This document shows, one piece after another, positions 34,395 to 45,561 of a stretch of 64,000 nt of DNA; position 1 is the stretch's first letter; each line of letters starts with the position of its first letter. The notes under the pieces were generated by a model. It was not told the origin of the DNA. It searched no databases and saw only the letters and a program-made list of their open reading frames with translations. Both the position numbers and the translations under genes were made by a program. Origin of the DNA: Dactylis glomerata (taxonomy: Eukaryota > Streptophyta > Magnoliopsida > Poales > Poaceae); NCBI GenBank assembly GCA_007115705.1, contig QXEO01001032.1, positions 454,881 through 518,880 on the forward strand, written 5' to 3'.

Positions 34395-34690
34395 CTTTTT
34401 AGATTGTAAGTAAATGAAGAATTCAAATCTGAACTCCTAATGCTTTGGATGCTATACATTGTAAGTAAACAAAGCTGTTGAATCTGAAATATTGATGCTT
34501 TTGATGATATATACATTGTAAGTAAACATCGAATCTAAATATGAGCTCATAATTTTTACATTGTAGGTAAAACAAGAATTTGAATCTGAAATCATAATGC
34601 ATTGTCTTTACATTGTAAGTAAATAAAGATTTGAATCTGAACTACTGGTCATCTGGATGCTATATACATTTTAAGTAAAAAACGACTGTG
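34395..34690 (+). repeat. Degenerate minisatellite with GTAAGTAAA core
   Basis: About six units of 50-65 bp, each with an (A)CATTGTAAGTAAA-type core (near 34403, 34459, 34515, 34563 as GTAGGTAAAA, 34612 and 34667 as TTAAGTAAA), followed by GAATCTGAA or a close variant. Units are AT-rich and diverged. The core happens to equal a strong splice-donor sequence on the plus strand. Confidence 0.65.
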
Positions 34691-35529
34691 AATCTCGGTC
34701 AATTTATTTTATCTTTTCTTTCCTAAAAGGTGAGCAGCTTCTTTGTAAATAGCAGTCTTGCTGCCATTTCTGCTGCACACCTAAGAGTGCAAAATGATCT
34801 CCTTTATTGTGTCCTCTGACAATCCTTGCCCCTGGAGTTTCTTTCTTCCCTGGTGAACCTTTGGTAGTTATAATTTCATATATCACATATCTTTGGATGC
34901 AAGGGCTAGCCACTAACCAGATGAGTATTGCATCGCCTGCTCTGTTTTCCTTGGTCAGAACTCATGTTTCGCCTGTTATCCTTCTTATGTTTATGATATT
35001 GTTACGTGCTTCTGGTTTAATTTGTTTTCATGATGAGGCTTAGGAATATATTGGTCTCTCGGTATTAACATTGGCTCTGTTAAAGATAGTATGAACATTA
35101 ACTCGCTATTGAAACATCCGATGTTTTGACCCCATCAGAGATAATAAGGTTGTGTTAGCCACACCCTTTATGATTTGAAAGTTAATGGCCCGGCTCGTTT
35201 ATTGCAGGGGTAAATGTTTATTTTTTATAGACGGATTTTCCAACACCGTTGTAGTAGTATATGATTGTTCATAGACTCTTCTTAATTCATATGAGTTGTG
35301 TATGGAGCCTAACTCGAACCTGGAGAAGGCTGTGGTGTCGACCAGGCGTAAGTGATGCTACTCTGCTTCTGTAGTTCTGCTTGTAGTAGTTCATGTGATG
35401 GAAATCCGTTATAGTCTGCAATTTGGTGATAGGGTGTTTCCATCCATGACCAGGTAAGAGTAACACAAATTCAGAAGTAGATACCTAAAGGAGATATTTA
35501 TTGAAAAGTGTAGTGTGGATTAATCAGAC
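34691..35529. other. Non-coding, nothing recognised
   Basis: Mixed AT-rich sequence with pyrimidine-rich intron-like character. The short frames present contain no known domain. Confidence 0.45.
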
Positions 35530-35960
35530 AAGAATTTTTTGGATTACAGTCGCTTAGGACTCGCTCAGTACACCAGTCATTTGCCGCAGCAATTGCCACT
35601 ATCTGCATTCTGTAGCTTGCAACGTGTCGAAGTATGTTTTGAATTTCTTGAATCATAAGCCCGAGGGCTGCTCTACTAGGGTAGTGGCTTGTGATTGCTT
35701 TTACAACTGTACTACAGTCACTTTGGCCTGCAGGGTGGATTCTTAGCGTGCTCCTTCTTGGCACGCGCGGGACTCTGCTTCTTTTGCATTCGAACATTGA
35801 TGAATGACACTCCAGGCTGAGCGTTGGCAAGTCCTTGGCTGTCTCGAACAACAGCTCCCAACATGATTTAAGCTGCTCTGCCCGTCGGCCTCCATTTCAG
35901 TGCTCCACCAGCACCCTCCTACCGAGGCTTCACAGCACTGTAGCCATATGGGACAGCCGT
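35530..35960 (-). pseudogene. RNase H-like (RVT_3) domain remnant
   Basis: On the minus strand, frames carry in order GAVVRDSQG (about 35860-35885), NAKEAESRACQEGAR (about 35760-35805, different frame) and SDCSTVVKAITSHY followed by ALGLMIQEIQNILR (about 35600-35720). These correspond to successive motifs of the plant RNase H-like domain: the G-G-V-RD-G strand, the AE..A helix and the SDC..VV core, including an aspartate of the active site. At least two frame changes are needed, so the copy is dead. Such domains occur at the C-termini of plant LINEs and in host RNase H-like proteins; I cannot tell which this came from. Confidence 0.55.
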
Positions 35961-36440
35961 GCAGGCACGTCTGTGGAGATTGGTTTGCGGGTCGGCCGAT
36001 ACTGCAAATTTTCTGCCACCTCTCTGTATTTCCTCCGAACCGTATCCTTTCCACCTCCCATCTCTCACCTCCGTGGCGGCGGCAGCGCCGGAGCATCCGA
36101 CAAAGGCGGCAGGGACGCGCAGGTAATGAGGAACAACGGGGGAAGGGCATGGTGTTCTCTCCATCCCTCTGGGTCTCTCCCCTCTTTCCTTCGATGCCCT
36201 TTTCCCCTTCCTCTGTTAGTGATAGTGGGGAATGATGAACCCTGCCGCCGCCAAACAGCGAGCAGGTGGCAGCAGGAACTTCGACCGCAGCTGCCTCCCT
36301 TCCTCTCTCACAGTCTCTCTCCTTGGGTTGCCCTTTCTCCACTGTCTGCAAACAGCGATGTATTCACAGAATCCGACGAACAGAGTGGCAACTAGGACAT
36401 GGACTAGAGGCCTTCATATGTTACGGTTACAGATATAGCT
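35961..36440. other. GC-rich block with overlapping low-complexity frames
   Basis: GC-rich and purine/pyrimidine-skewed, with open frames of 100-200 codons on both strands. These lack domains and extend across the RNase H remnant, so they look incidental. It may be part of the same decayed retroposon. Confidence 0.3.
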
Positions 36441-38419
36441 TAATGTCTTTTCATGCCATGTGATTGATATTTTGTGCATTTCTTATTTGGGTTGCTTTGT
36501 GATGCCAAAAATCTAACTATTACTCATCAGTGTGGCAGCATTATAGGCTGACAATAGTTCGTTTCACTTTCACAGATTCTTTTTGTCACTCAAGATTTAA
36601 ACATATATTTATTCAATCCATGATGTATCCTTTCTGCATGAGCTCTGCTCAGTTCAGTTCATCACTGTTACCTGATTCAGTTTTATAATCTCTCTCCAAG
36701 CTGGGCAGACTTTGGGTGGAGTTGAAGGTGATCGGTAACAGCTAGCTGCCTCTGTTATGGAACCTGCAATTTATGCCCAGGTGATGAAGTCTTCTTTGGT
36801 ATTCAGAAGAGGGGAGGCAAATTGCAGCATTGCTCCGGAAATTGTAAGTCTTTGACTTTATCTGTGCAACACAATGTTTGGGCCTAGACTTTGGTTTCTA
36901 AGAAATAGGCTGAGTACAAGGGTTTACAGTTACACACAATCCTACAACTTTTATGAATTATATAAAAAATCAGTGAACTATATTAGTGTCATGCCATTTG
37001 TATCCACACTATATTACAGGTAACATGCCTACTGTGACTTGCCCAGCATCTGAGATGTAGTGGCATACTGGTGACACTGTTAATCATGTGTTAGTGCTGG
37101 TCAACACCTCAACACAATGCCAGTTAGTTAAATGTTGCTTTTCCTCTTACTTAATTCTATGAGTTCCACGAATGGCTATGCATCAGACTGTTTCATGGAT
37201 CATATATTAACCATGGAAATGATCCTAATTTAGAAGATTTCCTTTCGTGCGTAATTTCTTTTTGCCAACTCATAAGATGATGTAATCGATATGATAGCTC
37301 CTTTGCTGATACAATCCATCTAATGGTAAAACATACAAGCATTTTCTGAAGCATCACTTCTTCTTAGCAGCACTTCCTTGGAAATCTGCAAGACTTCTTG
37401 CTAGCCTGTAGCATCAAAGTCTGAAGGATACAATCATTTGCATCCTTGCAATCTGATAAACCCTTATGAATCTGTAGCGTCAAAAAGATCCACCAGTAGG
37501 TTGAACTAGAAATTGAACCCATATAAATGTTTGTGTTTTTACTTTACAAATGTTTTAAAATTTTGATCTTTATTTTCAAGGGCATGGCTACTCATATTGG
37601 CCAATAGAATGCTTCTTTGGAAGAAAATTAGAAGTTTTAAAGAGTATTGTGTTGAAAAGTGTACCGTCTCTTAGTATTCATTGTTTGTCTCACACCAATG
37701 CATCCCTTTGGTCTATTCAAATTAGGGGTCTGCGAGAGAAGTGTAATTCTCACCTTTAGCGATCTCCTCATTTGAGCAAAATATCACAAAGCCACATAGG
37801 TTTTAGTTTATATGTAAACATGACCTTGCCTAATATTTAGATCAAATCTCTTGAATTGTGACAAAAAAGACATGCCATTTATATTACGACAAGAGAAATC
37901 TTCATGTAGTATAGCAAGAAGAATCAAGTCTTGATCCACATGAAAGGTTTTTGGTTTTGATTCTTTTTTCCGTAAGTGAAATCTATGTGAAATATATAAA
38001 TGGCCTGTTGATATGCTTCGAAGGAAGACTGTTTGTCTCTCAAAGGAAGAAGACCTACATATGTTATGTTTTCAGAATTGCCTTGGGTCAGTACTGTATG
38101 AGTGAATGGAAACGAATTTTAGTAAGAGCTAGCTTCACCTGATAAATAAATCTGATCGAGTTGTTGCTTGGTTGAAGGCCTTATCTAAATCTCTTGAAAA
38201 ATATTATCAAAGAGAATATTGCAGACCACTTCCTTTTATGCCCATTTTTCAGTCATTCAATGTTTGCTCAATAAACTTCACATGCCTAAATGATTTATGG
38301 CGGAGGTAAATGCATAATCTTAAATCTTTAGCTGACTAAGATGCCGTGATCACAAAACTGTACCTTTTTTTGTAACCTGGATTATATTACTTAAGAATAC
38401 ATGTCTACAATCATCATAG
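36441..38419. other. Non-coding AT-rich DNA
   Basis: About 2 kb with no supported gene, RNA gene or repeat boundary. Confidence 0.5.
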
Positions 38420-38700
38420 CCATTGCCAACACTCAGGATGGAACAGAGCCTAGCAGCGATTATTTACTCTAGACAACACGACTAAAACAAGCAAGTTCAT
38501 GGGCCAATTTGTTCCCAAATCGATTGACCTTTTTTTGAAAAGTGATAGCATGCATTGTCGGACCGATTTTTTTATGTCTTCGACAATGTGTGAGATAATT
38601 GGGTAAAATGATGTTGACATTCTTATTTCGCAGTACATCACCTCAAGAGCCAGCCAGCATGTCATCATTGAACCCTGCATCAAAATTAAGTTTATCACAG
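38420..38700 (-). pseudogene. Second RNase H-like (RVT_3) domain remnant
   Basis: On the minus strand a frame contains YPIISHIVEDIKKSVRQC, then, after a one-base shift in a poly-A run, VNRFGNKLAHELACFSRVV. The R.gN.lAHeLA block is the last conserved motif of the plant RNase H-like domain, with its histidine. Only the C-terminal third of the domain is visible, and the frame is broken. The remnant lies on the same strand as, but is not a copy of, the one at 35530-35960. Confidence 0.65.
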
Positions 38701-40119
38701 CTTCTTGTTGTTTTTATCCAGGGTTCTGAACTTCTGAGCATTTTATCCGAGTCCCGCTAGAGTTATCCCTATGTGTTATCATAGCTTGTTTTCCTTTAGG
38801 GTCAGATAGTGCTTTAATTTCTCTGTTGTCCTTCATCACATATAGATTATATTAAAAGGAGATTGCATATTTGTCAGTCCCATATTTTGCATCATCAAAG
38901 ATGATATGGATGTCAAGACCTCCACCATAGAAATGGTAACATAGCTCTCATGGGCTCATCACAGTGAAGTCAGTGACCTATAAGTACTAACGCCCAGTCA
39001 TTGCCGGTGTACCTCAGAGTGTGGTCGTCATGGAGGGACCAAACATCTTTGAGTTTGCACCGAAGTGTCCTAGATTTCGTACATTTCAACGTAAGATGAT
39101 TTATTTCAGGATATTATTTCTAAATTTTTATTGTTTATTCAACAAATATTCATTAGAGCGAAAGTTCATTTTGGGATTGATCTGATACCATATTAGACAT
39201 GTAACATGCAAGTGAAGTCACCGTCATTGAGGAAATCACCATATTGTTTAATATATGTATCCTTCATATTGGTATTAAGCAAATTGTGAAGATTCAAAGT
39301 AATTTAAGTAATCTTTATATTTAGGTGAGAAGGCGCATGTCTTCGCTCTTTTACATAGGCCATCTGAGAGGTAAAGATGAACCAACACGTTATTGTTGCC
39401 TTATTTTCTGCCGATTCGTTATTAATGGTGGATGTTATGATGTTGGTAAAATGATGGTATTTAAGCTATTTCCTCGCATTAGTTGTGAATACATTGAGAG
39501 TTGCCCTATTTCTGGGGTGAAGGGTTAAAACTGTATAATCGGTAAACAATTTAATAAGTAGGGGTTCTTGCTCTGTTTTTAACATTATTCATAGTGAAAC
39601 CACCATATAATCTGAATAATTCATTGAGATAGAAGGATCTGTTTTTAACAATTTAATAAGTAGGGGATCCTTAACAAGACACAAGTGGCTCTTTGTTGGT
39701 CTTGGTTGTTCATCTGGCCATACGACAGCGCAGGCGGTCTTCATGGGGATGTGACGCAAAGCTATCATACTACAAAAGTTTCTGTTTATTTTTTCTCATT
39801 TTGTGTTGCTCTTTGAATTCTGGGTATTGTTTCTTAGATTTAGGCCTTTAACCTTCTGCTATTGTAGGATAGATGGTGAGTTTGCAAGTGGTGCTAATGC
39901 TTTCAGAAGAAAATAGAGCAGCAGAGTAGATTAAAATTTGTTGTCTACGAATGTTTACCTATTTGGATGGCATGTATAAGGAATCATCAATCTCTGTGCA
40001 GACAAATAATAATGTACGGAGTACATGCTTATTGATTCGGAAAAATTTATTGGCTTACCTCTTCTTTTGCATGTAATTTTTTTAGTATTTAAAGCAAAGC
40101 ATTGTTGCCGTGATAACTA
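38701..40119. other. Non-coding AT-rich DNA
   Basis: No supported coding region. The segment TTAATAAGTAGGGG is found twice (39550 and 39653), a small local repeat. Confidence 0.5.
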
Positions 40120-40199
40120 CTTCTCTGTTCCACAATATAAGCTTTTTTAGCAAACTGTTCTAACTTGCTAAAAAGGCTTATATTGTGGAACGGAGGGAG
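40120..40199. mobile_element. Short Stowaway MITE
   Basis: 80 bp between TA dinucleotides. The arms TTCCACAATATAAGC and GCTTATATTGTGGAACGGAGGGAG form a hairpin. The right terminus keeps the GGAGGGAG consensus; the left one is mutated. Confidence 0.85.
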
Positions 40200-41080
40200 T
40201 ACTTCTCTTGAGAAATGGCATCCACAATAATATTTTTGATAGGGATATCACTAGCGATAATATATAATTTAACAGGGCATTGCTCAAACAAATCGGCACC
40301 ACAATCATCACATCTAAGGAAAAAAAGAGGATTTCAGCACACGCGAGAAATAAAACAACATATCTCGAACGAAACAAACTCCTGCAGGTAAGCGTCTCCA
40401 TTGCGTGCAGTGGCAGCGCGTCTAATAGCTCCTTGCACATGCAAGCCATGTATAAGGACGTTGTGCTCAATGCCAACGACTTTGACATCACCGTCGAATG
40501 GTGCCACGTGTGTGCCAACGCCACCACTAGCGCCGTCACCTCTGCCCGCGGCTCCAGGCTGACCCAGAGAGAGCACTCCGCCTTTCCCCAAATCATCGCC
40601 ATGGCCTCCATGCGTAGAAGCGCCTACGGCCGACATCGCACGGCGCGGAAAACCGTTCTAAACTGGCATCATCTTCTCTAGGCCTAAAACGAGCATACTA
40701 GGCAGATAAAGCAATGAGAAAGAACACACAACCAAAGACTGAAAAGGGCCACAACCTCGCGTTGAATTTGTACGCAAGGAGGGATCCATTAGCTGAGACA
40801 ACAATAAGAAACAAAGACATGCGCGCACGGCAAGCGCCACACATGTACTGAGCTTGATACGCGCAGTGCATACATATCTACACAGTGCACTATCCACCGA
40901 CCAATACTCTACTACCGATATGCTTAATTTTACAGTGCAAGCCCATGTTAATACATCTTAATACACCGATCACATCGATAAGACAAGATAAAGACAAATT
41001 AGCAGGATGCATGAAAAACATGTTGCATAACGAGTGGCAGGCGGGCGCGGCGAAGCGCGCCGGCCCGTCTAGTATGGTAA
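40200..41080. other. Downstream flank of CYP51, no gene recognised
   Basis: 40385-40680 is GC-rich and open in several frames on both strands (100-147 codons) without a recognisable domain, so I do not call a CDS. The remaining part is the 3' flank of the CYP51 gene (transcription is right to left), and its untranslated region should lie within about 40800-41080. Confidence 0.35.
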
Positions 41081-42079
41081 TCAGTCGCTAGGCACACGAC
41101 GTCTCTTGTAGCTTACCATGACTTTCCCTTTAGGCTCTGGAAGAACCTTGGTCCAGTCTGGCTTGGGGAAAGGCGAAATAAGCTTGAGTTCAAAATTCCT
41201 CAGCAAATGGCTGAATATAATTTTGATTTGCATGTAAGCGTAGGCCTCGCCACCGCAGGCGTGCCTTCCAGCACCGAAAGACGTGTAAGATAATTTACCA
41301 GCAGCTTTGTCCTCCTCCCTTCCGGGGCGAAACCGATCTGGATCATACACCTCGGGATCCTTGTAAACGTGTGGCAACATACCATTAAGCATTACAAGGT
41401 GCACTAAGGTGTGACCTTTGGAAAGACCATATTCGTTGCCCTCTTTTGTACGCACCGTGATGGCCTTCCTTACCTGGCGGACCAACATTGGTGGAGCAGG
41501 GTGCATCCGTGCGGCCTCCTTGATGCAACTATGAAGGGTGCTCATCTCAGACAAGGCATTGTAATCTATCTTGTCTTTGTATTCGCTAATGATTTGCCTT
41601 TGCTCCTCTAAAGCAGCAGCCAAGGACTTTGCATCACTCAAAAGGCAAGCTGCAGTCCAGGTGGTAGTCATTGTACTTGAGTGTTTTCCAGCAAAAATCA
41701 AGGTAAGGATCAATGCGCTGACCTCTTCTACGGTTGTGCCACGGCCGTCTTTATACTTTGCATCTATAAACCTCTGCAGCACATCCTCCTCAACGCGGTT
41801 GAAGCTCTTACGTGACCTCACAACCTCAGAGAGAATCCCTCTAAGCTTGATCCGTGCTCTGTCACGCCGGTGGTTTACTGGAATAGGGATGTACGGGAAC
41901 ATGAAACTGGCAAAGTTCAAACCCTCCTCGATTTGATGAAATAATGTGCAGAACTGGCCGAACATCTTCTCTCGGACCTCTTTTCCAACAAGACATCGAC
42001 CAGAGATCAACATGAGTAGCTCGTCAAACTCATATTTCAGATCAGCAACCCCTTCTTCTCCCCATCTTGCAAAATAGTT
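41081..42079 (-). CDS. CYP51H: CYP51 (CYP51H-type cytochrome P450), large final exon
   Basis: The exon encodes the C-terminal 332 residues of a CYP51-family P450, starting at an acceptor (ATATTCCACAG|AACTATTTT, phase 0) and ending at a stop at 41081. Family marks: CLVGKEVREKMF, the I-helix FAGKHSSTMTTTW (41665-41705), K-helix ExxR in KEAARMHP, DRFRPGREED, and haem loop FGAGRHACGGEAYAYMQIK (41228-41283) with the axial cysteine. Canonical sterol 14-demethylases (CYP51G) have AGQHTS and a GGGRHGCLGE-type haem loop; the variants here resemble the grass CYP51H clade, which modifies triterpenes (oat avenacin pathway, wheat defence triterpene clusters). The frame is intact, and monocot CYP51 genes usually have one upstream exon of about 160 codons. 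That exon is missing up to the CACTA element at 42544. Membrane anchor and N-terminal half would be in it. Substrate cannot be read from sequence. Confidence 0.85.
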   Translation of the reverse strand, partial: NYFARWGEEGVADLKYEFDELLMLISGRCLVGKEVREKMFGQFCTLFHQIEEGLNFASFMFPYIPIPVNHRRDRARIKLRGILSEVVRSRKSFNRVEEDVLQRFIDAKYKDGRGTTVEEVSALILTLIFAGKHSSTMTTTWTAACLLSDAKSLAAALEEQRQIISEYKDKIDYNALSEMSTLHSCIKEAARMHPAPPMLVRQVRKAITVRTKEGNEYGLSKGHTLVHLVMLNGMLPHVYKDPEVYDPDRFRPGREEDKAAGKLSYTSFGAGRHACGGEAYAYMQIKIIFSHLLRNFELKLISPFPKPDWTKVLPEPKGKVMVSYKRRRVPSD

Positions 42080-42543
42080 CTGTGGAATATAAACACATGA
42101 TTACATCACCAGTTAAATCTAATCCTCCGCAACCTAGAAAACAAACATGCACAGGATTTTTTTAAACCTAGCTAGCATCGGTAAATACAAGTACACACCA
42201 TGGTTTGTAGATTATTTGCCAGAATTTTCAGGCTTAAGATCTTCCTTTGTGTAAACTCAGATATTGTTTTTAGAAAAAGGGAATGCCTGCTCTGTCGGGT
42301 GTGCACCCAGCCAATGCTAAACCAGAGCTTTGTGAATATTTGTAGATTGCTTACACGTGGGGCCAAAAACATGCTCAGCTTGTCTGAATTATTGGGCCAA
42401 AATCTTTTATTCTTTTACAATGATTCTGGATATAAATCTTAGAGGCTCATTTCACTCATCCATGCATGGCAAGACGTGGAACTTTAGTCCAACATGTCTT
42501 GTTAAGAAATAGTTGGACCAATATATAATTTTGAGTCTTCTAC
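42080..42543 (-). other. CYP51 intron 1 or 5' flank, interrupted
   Basis: AT-rich sequence upstream of the exon acceptor, with no CYP51 exon 1. It ends where the CACTA terminus begins (42544). Given a phase-0 intron and the usual two-exon structure, this is probably the 3' part of intron 1. Confidence 0.5.
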
Positions 42544-42599
42544 CACTAGTAAGAGCAATCTGGGCTCATTTCACTCACCCATGCATGGCTGCAATCTGG

Positions 42600-42790
42600 G
42601 CTGGGACTAAAGGTCCGGCCACGTCGCCCCAAAATCGTCTAGCCGCCCAAGAGGCTTTAGTCCCGGCCCGTAATGAGCCTTTAGTCCCGGCTTGAGACAC
42701 AAACCGGGACTAAAGGGCTATGCGCTGAGCGGCCCGCATGTGCGCCCCCTTTAGTCCCGGTTTGTGTCTCAAACCGGGACTAAAGGCCTC
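42600..42790. repeat. CACTA left subterminal repeats and hairpins
   Basis: Contains at least six GGGACTAAA/TTTAGTCCC motifs in both orientations. Two pairs form ~36-bp hairpins (42679-42715 and 42750-42786), each with TTTAGTCCCGG arms. These are the expected binding sites for the CACTA transposase complex. Confidence 0.85.
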
Positions 42791-43100
42791 TGCCTATATA
42801 TATGACAATAGCCCCTCTCCCATCTTCCTTGTATTTTTGTAGGATGAAGGAGTGTGGGTGTGTGCTAGTTCTCCATTTCATTGCTATGCACTAGAGGTGT
42901 TTGTTGAAATGTGTGTTAGAGCGATGCCGCTTCAGTTCACCGAACACAACTACGATATGAGCTGCCCGAGCCACGCTTAAGCCTCTTCCTCTTTATTTCC
43001 ACTTATTCTAAAAGGTTAGCAACTATATTTCCTCGTTTAGACCGTGCGGTACTAATTTTTAGGATCATGATTGTGTTTGATATACTGTCGTATGACGCAG

Positions 43101-44606
43101 ATGAGCCATCCATGGATGTACGGTGATCGACGCACAGCCGCTTACAGAGAAGGCGTGCATTCTTTTCGAGATGCGGCCGATGCGAACAAGCATGGTGGTG
43201 GCTATATGTTTTGTCCATGTGTTGAATGTCGGAATGAGAAGGATTACACTTCCTCAAGGGTCATTCAGAGCCGCCTGCTTCGATCCGGTTTTATGTCGGG
43301 CTATAATGTTTGGACAAAGCATGGAGAAAGAGGGGTTATGATGGAAGACGACGATGAAGAAGAAGAGAACGATGATGACAACTACCGATCTATGTTCCCT
43401 GAGTATGCTGATACCGCAATGGAAGACAATGAAGAAGAAGATCAGGGTGAAGAACGGGAACCAGATGAGCCCGCTGATGATCTTGGCCGGGTCATTTCTG
43501 ATGCACGGCGAGGCTGCGACACAGAAACGGAGAGGTTGCAGTTCGAGCAGATGTTACAGGACCACAACAAATTGTTGTACCCAACTTGTGAAGATGGCCA
43601 GAAGAAGCTGGGTAGCACACTGGAATTGCTGAAGTGGAAGGCAGAGATCGGTGTGACTGACTCGTCATTCGAAAAGTTGCTGGTACTGATGAAGAAGATG
43701 CTTCCAAGAAAGAACGAATTGCCCGCTAGCACGTACGAAGCAAAGAAGCTTGTCTTCCCTCTAGGATTATACGTGCAGAAGATACATGAATGCCCTAATG
43801 ACTGCATCCTCTACCGCGGTGAGAAGTACGAGAATATAGATAAATGCCCGGTATGCACTGCATTGCGGTATAAGATCAGAAAAGATGACCCTGGTGATAT
43901 TGAGGGCGAGCCACCCAGGAAGAGGGTTCCTGCCAAGGTGATGTGGTATGCTCCTATAATACCATGGTTGAAACGTCTGTTCAGAAATAAAGATCATGCG
44001 AAGTTGTTGCGATGGCACATGGAAGATCGTATGAAAGACGACAAGTTGAGGCACCCCGCTGATGGTCGGCAGTGGAGAAAAATCGAGAGAGAGTTCCCGA
44101 GATTTGCAGGTGACGCAAAGAACTTATGGTTTGGTCTAAGTACAGATGGCATGAATCCTTTTGGGGAGCAGAGTTGCAGTCACAGCACCTGGCCCGTTAC
44201 TCTGTGTATCTACAACCTTCCTCCTTGGTTGTGCATGAAGCGGAAGTTCATTATGATGCCAGTGCTTATCCAAGGTCCAAAGCAACCCGGCAACGACATT
44301 GATGTGTACCTAAGGCCATTAGTTGATAAACTTTTACAGCTGTGGGCCGAACCAGGTGTACGTGTGTGGGACGAGCACAAAGAAGAGGAATTTGACCTTC
44401 GAGCGTTGCTTTTCGTAACCATCAATGATTGGCCTGCTCTTAGTAACATTTCAGGACAGTCAAACAAGGGATACAATGCATGCACGCACTGTTTGGATCA
44501 GACAGAAAGTATATATCTGGACAAATATAGGAAGAATATGTACCCGTACAATCATCGTTTTCTTCCGCCCAAGCATCCCTTAAAGAAAAAAGGCAAGCAT
44601 TTTAGG
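43101..44606 (+). pseudogene. CACTA transposase TNP2, N-terminal part
   Basis: Starts at the ATG directly after an acceptor-like TATGACGCAG. The first ~75 residues form the transposase-associated domain (HPWMYGDRR, then conserved FCPCVECRN). An acidic linker follows (EDDDEEEENDDD). The TNP2 core begins near residue 180 and includes LSTDGMNPFG and FVTINDWPALSNISG, which hold two of the acidic catalytic residues expected of this DDE transposase family, then the zinc-binding-like YNACTHC. The frame is lost at 44607, where a 161-bp tandem duplication starts. The original protein continued in the segment at 44607-45561. Confidence 0.8.
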
Positions 44607-44767
44607 ACATTTCAGGACAGTCAAACAAGGGATACAATGCATGCACACACTGTTTGGATCAGACAGAAAGTATATATCTGGACAAATGTAGGAAGAATAT
44701 GTACCCATAAAATCATCGTTTTCTTCCGCCCAAGCATCCCTTAAAGAAAAAAGGCAAGCATTTCAAT
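44446..44767 (+). repeat. 161-bp tandem duplication in the transposase gene
   Basis: Copy 1 begins ACATTTCAGGACAGTCAAAC at 44446 and copy 2 begins with the same sequence at 44607. Both end in AAAAAAGGCAAGCATTT. The period of 161 is not a multiple of three, so the duplication shifts the transposase frame. The copies differ by only a few substitutions. Confidence 0.9.
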
Positions 44768-45561
44768 GGCAAGGCAGAACCCCGGGGGAAGCCTGTCACC
44801 CGTACTGGTGCTGAAGTATTTGATATGGTCAAAGATTTAAAAGTAATCTTTGAAAAGGGTCCTGGCAGCCAACCTGTTCCTAACGGCCCTGATAAGCGTG
44901 CACCCATGTGGAAGAAGAAATCTATATTTTGGGAGCTACCCTATTGGGAAGTCCATGAGGTCCGCTCCGCAATCGACGTGATGCACCTGACGAAGAATCT
45001 CTGCGTGAATATTCTAGGCTTCCTGGGCTTGTATGGGAAGTCAAAAGATACACCGGAAGCACGAGAGGACCAGGAACGTCATAAAGGAAGAGATGGCATG
45101 CAGCCAGGGCAGTTTCAAGGGCGTGCCAGCTACGCTCTTACCAAGGAAGAGAAGGAAATCTTCTTTGAAGTCCTTTTCAGTATCAAGGTCCCGACTGGCT
45201 TCTCGTCGAATATAAAGGGAATCGTAAATATGAAAGACAAAAAATTCCAAAACCTAAAGTCTCATGACTGCCATGTGCTTATGACGCAATTGCTTCCGGT
45301 TGCATTGAGGAGAATTCTACCGGAAAATGTTCGCCTGGCAATTGTGAAGGTATGTGCATTCCTCAATGCAATTTCTCAGAAGGTAATCGATCGAGAAAGT
45401 CTATCAGGGTTACAGATTGATGTGGTCCAATGTCTGGTCACCTTCGAGTTGTTGTTCCCGCCATCCTTTTTCAATATAATGACACACCTCCTAGTTCACC
45501 TAGTCGAAGAGATTAGAATTCTCGGTCCTGTGTTTCTACACGATATGTTCCCCTTCGAGAG
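44607..45561 (+). pseudogene. CACTA transposase TNP2, C-terminal part (truncated)
   Basis: Continues the TNP2 domain in a new frame after the duplication: KAEPRGKPV, then IFWELPYWEVHEVRSAIDVMHLTKNLCVNI and a conserved KSHDCHVLMTQLLPVALR segment, then HLVEEIRILGPVFLHDMFPFER. In intact TNP2 proteins this FPFER-like motif is followed by a further C-terminal region. Here the sequence runs straight into the second CACTA gene at 45562, so an internal deletion removed the transposase tail and the intergenic part. Confidence 0.8.

Noticed and set aside
35743..36395. Overlapping frames of 186 and 202 codons on opposite strands
   Set aside because: They run across a recognisable RNase H remnant in other frames and lack any domain, so they are incidental.
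40168..40681. Candidate small gene in GC-rich DNA beside CYP51
   Set aside because: Competing frames on both strands, none with recognisable motifs or a convincing start and splice arrangement.
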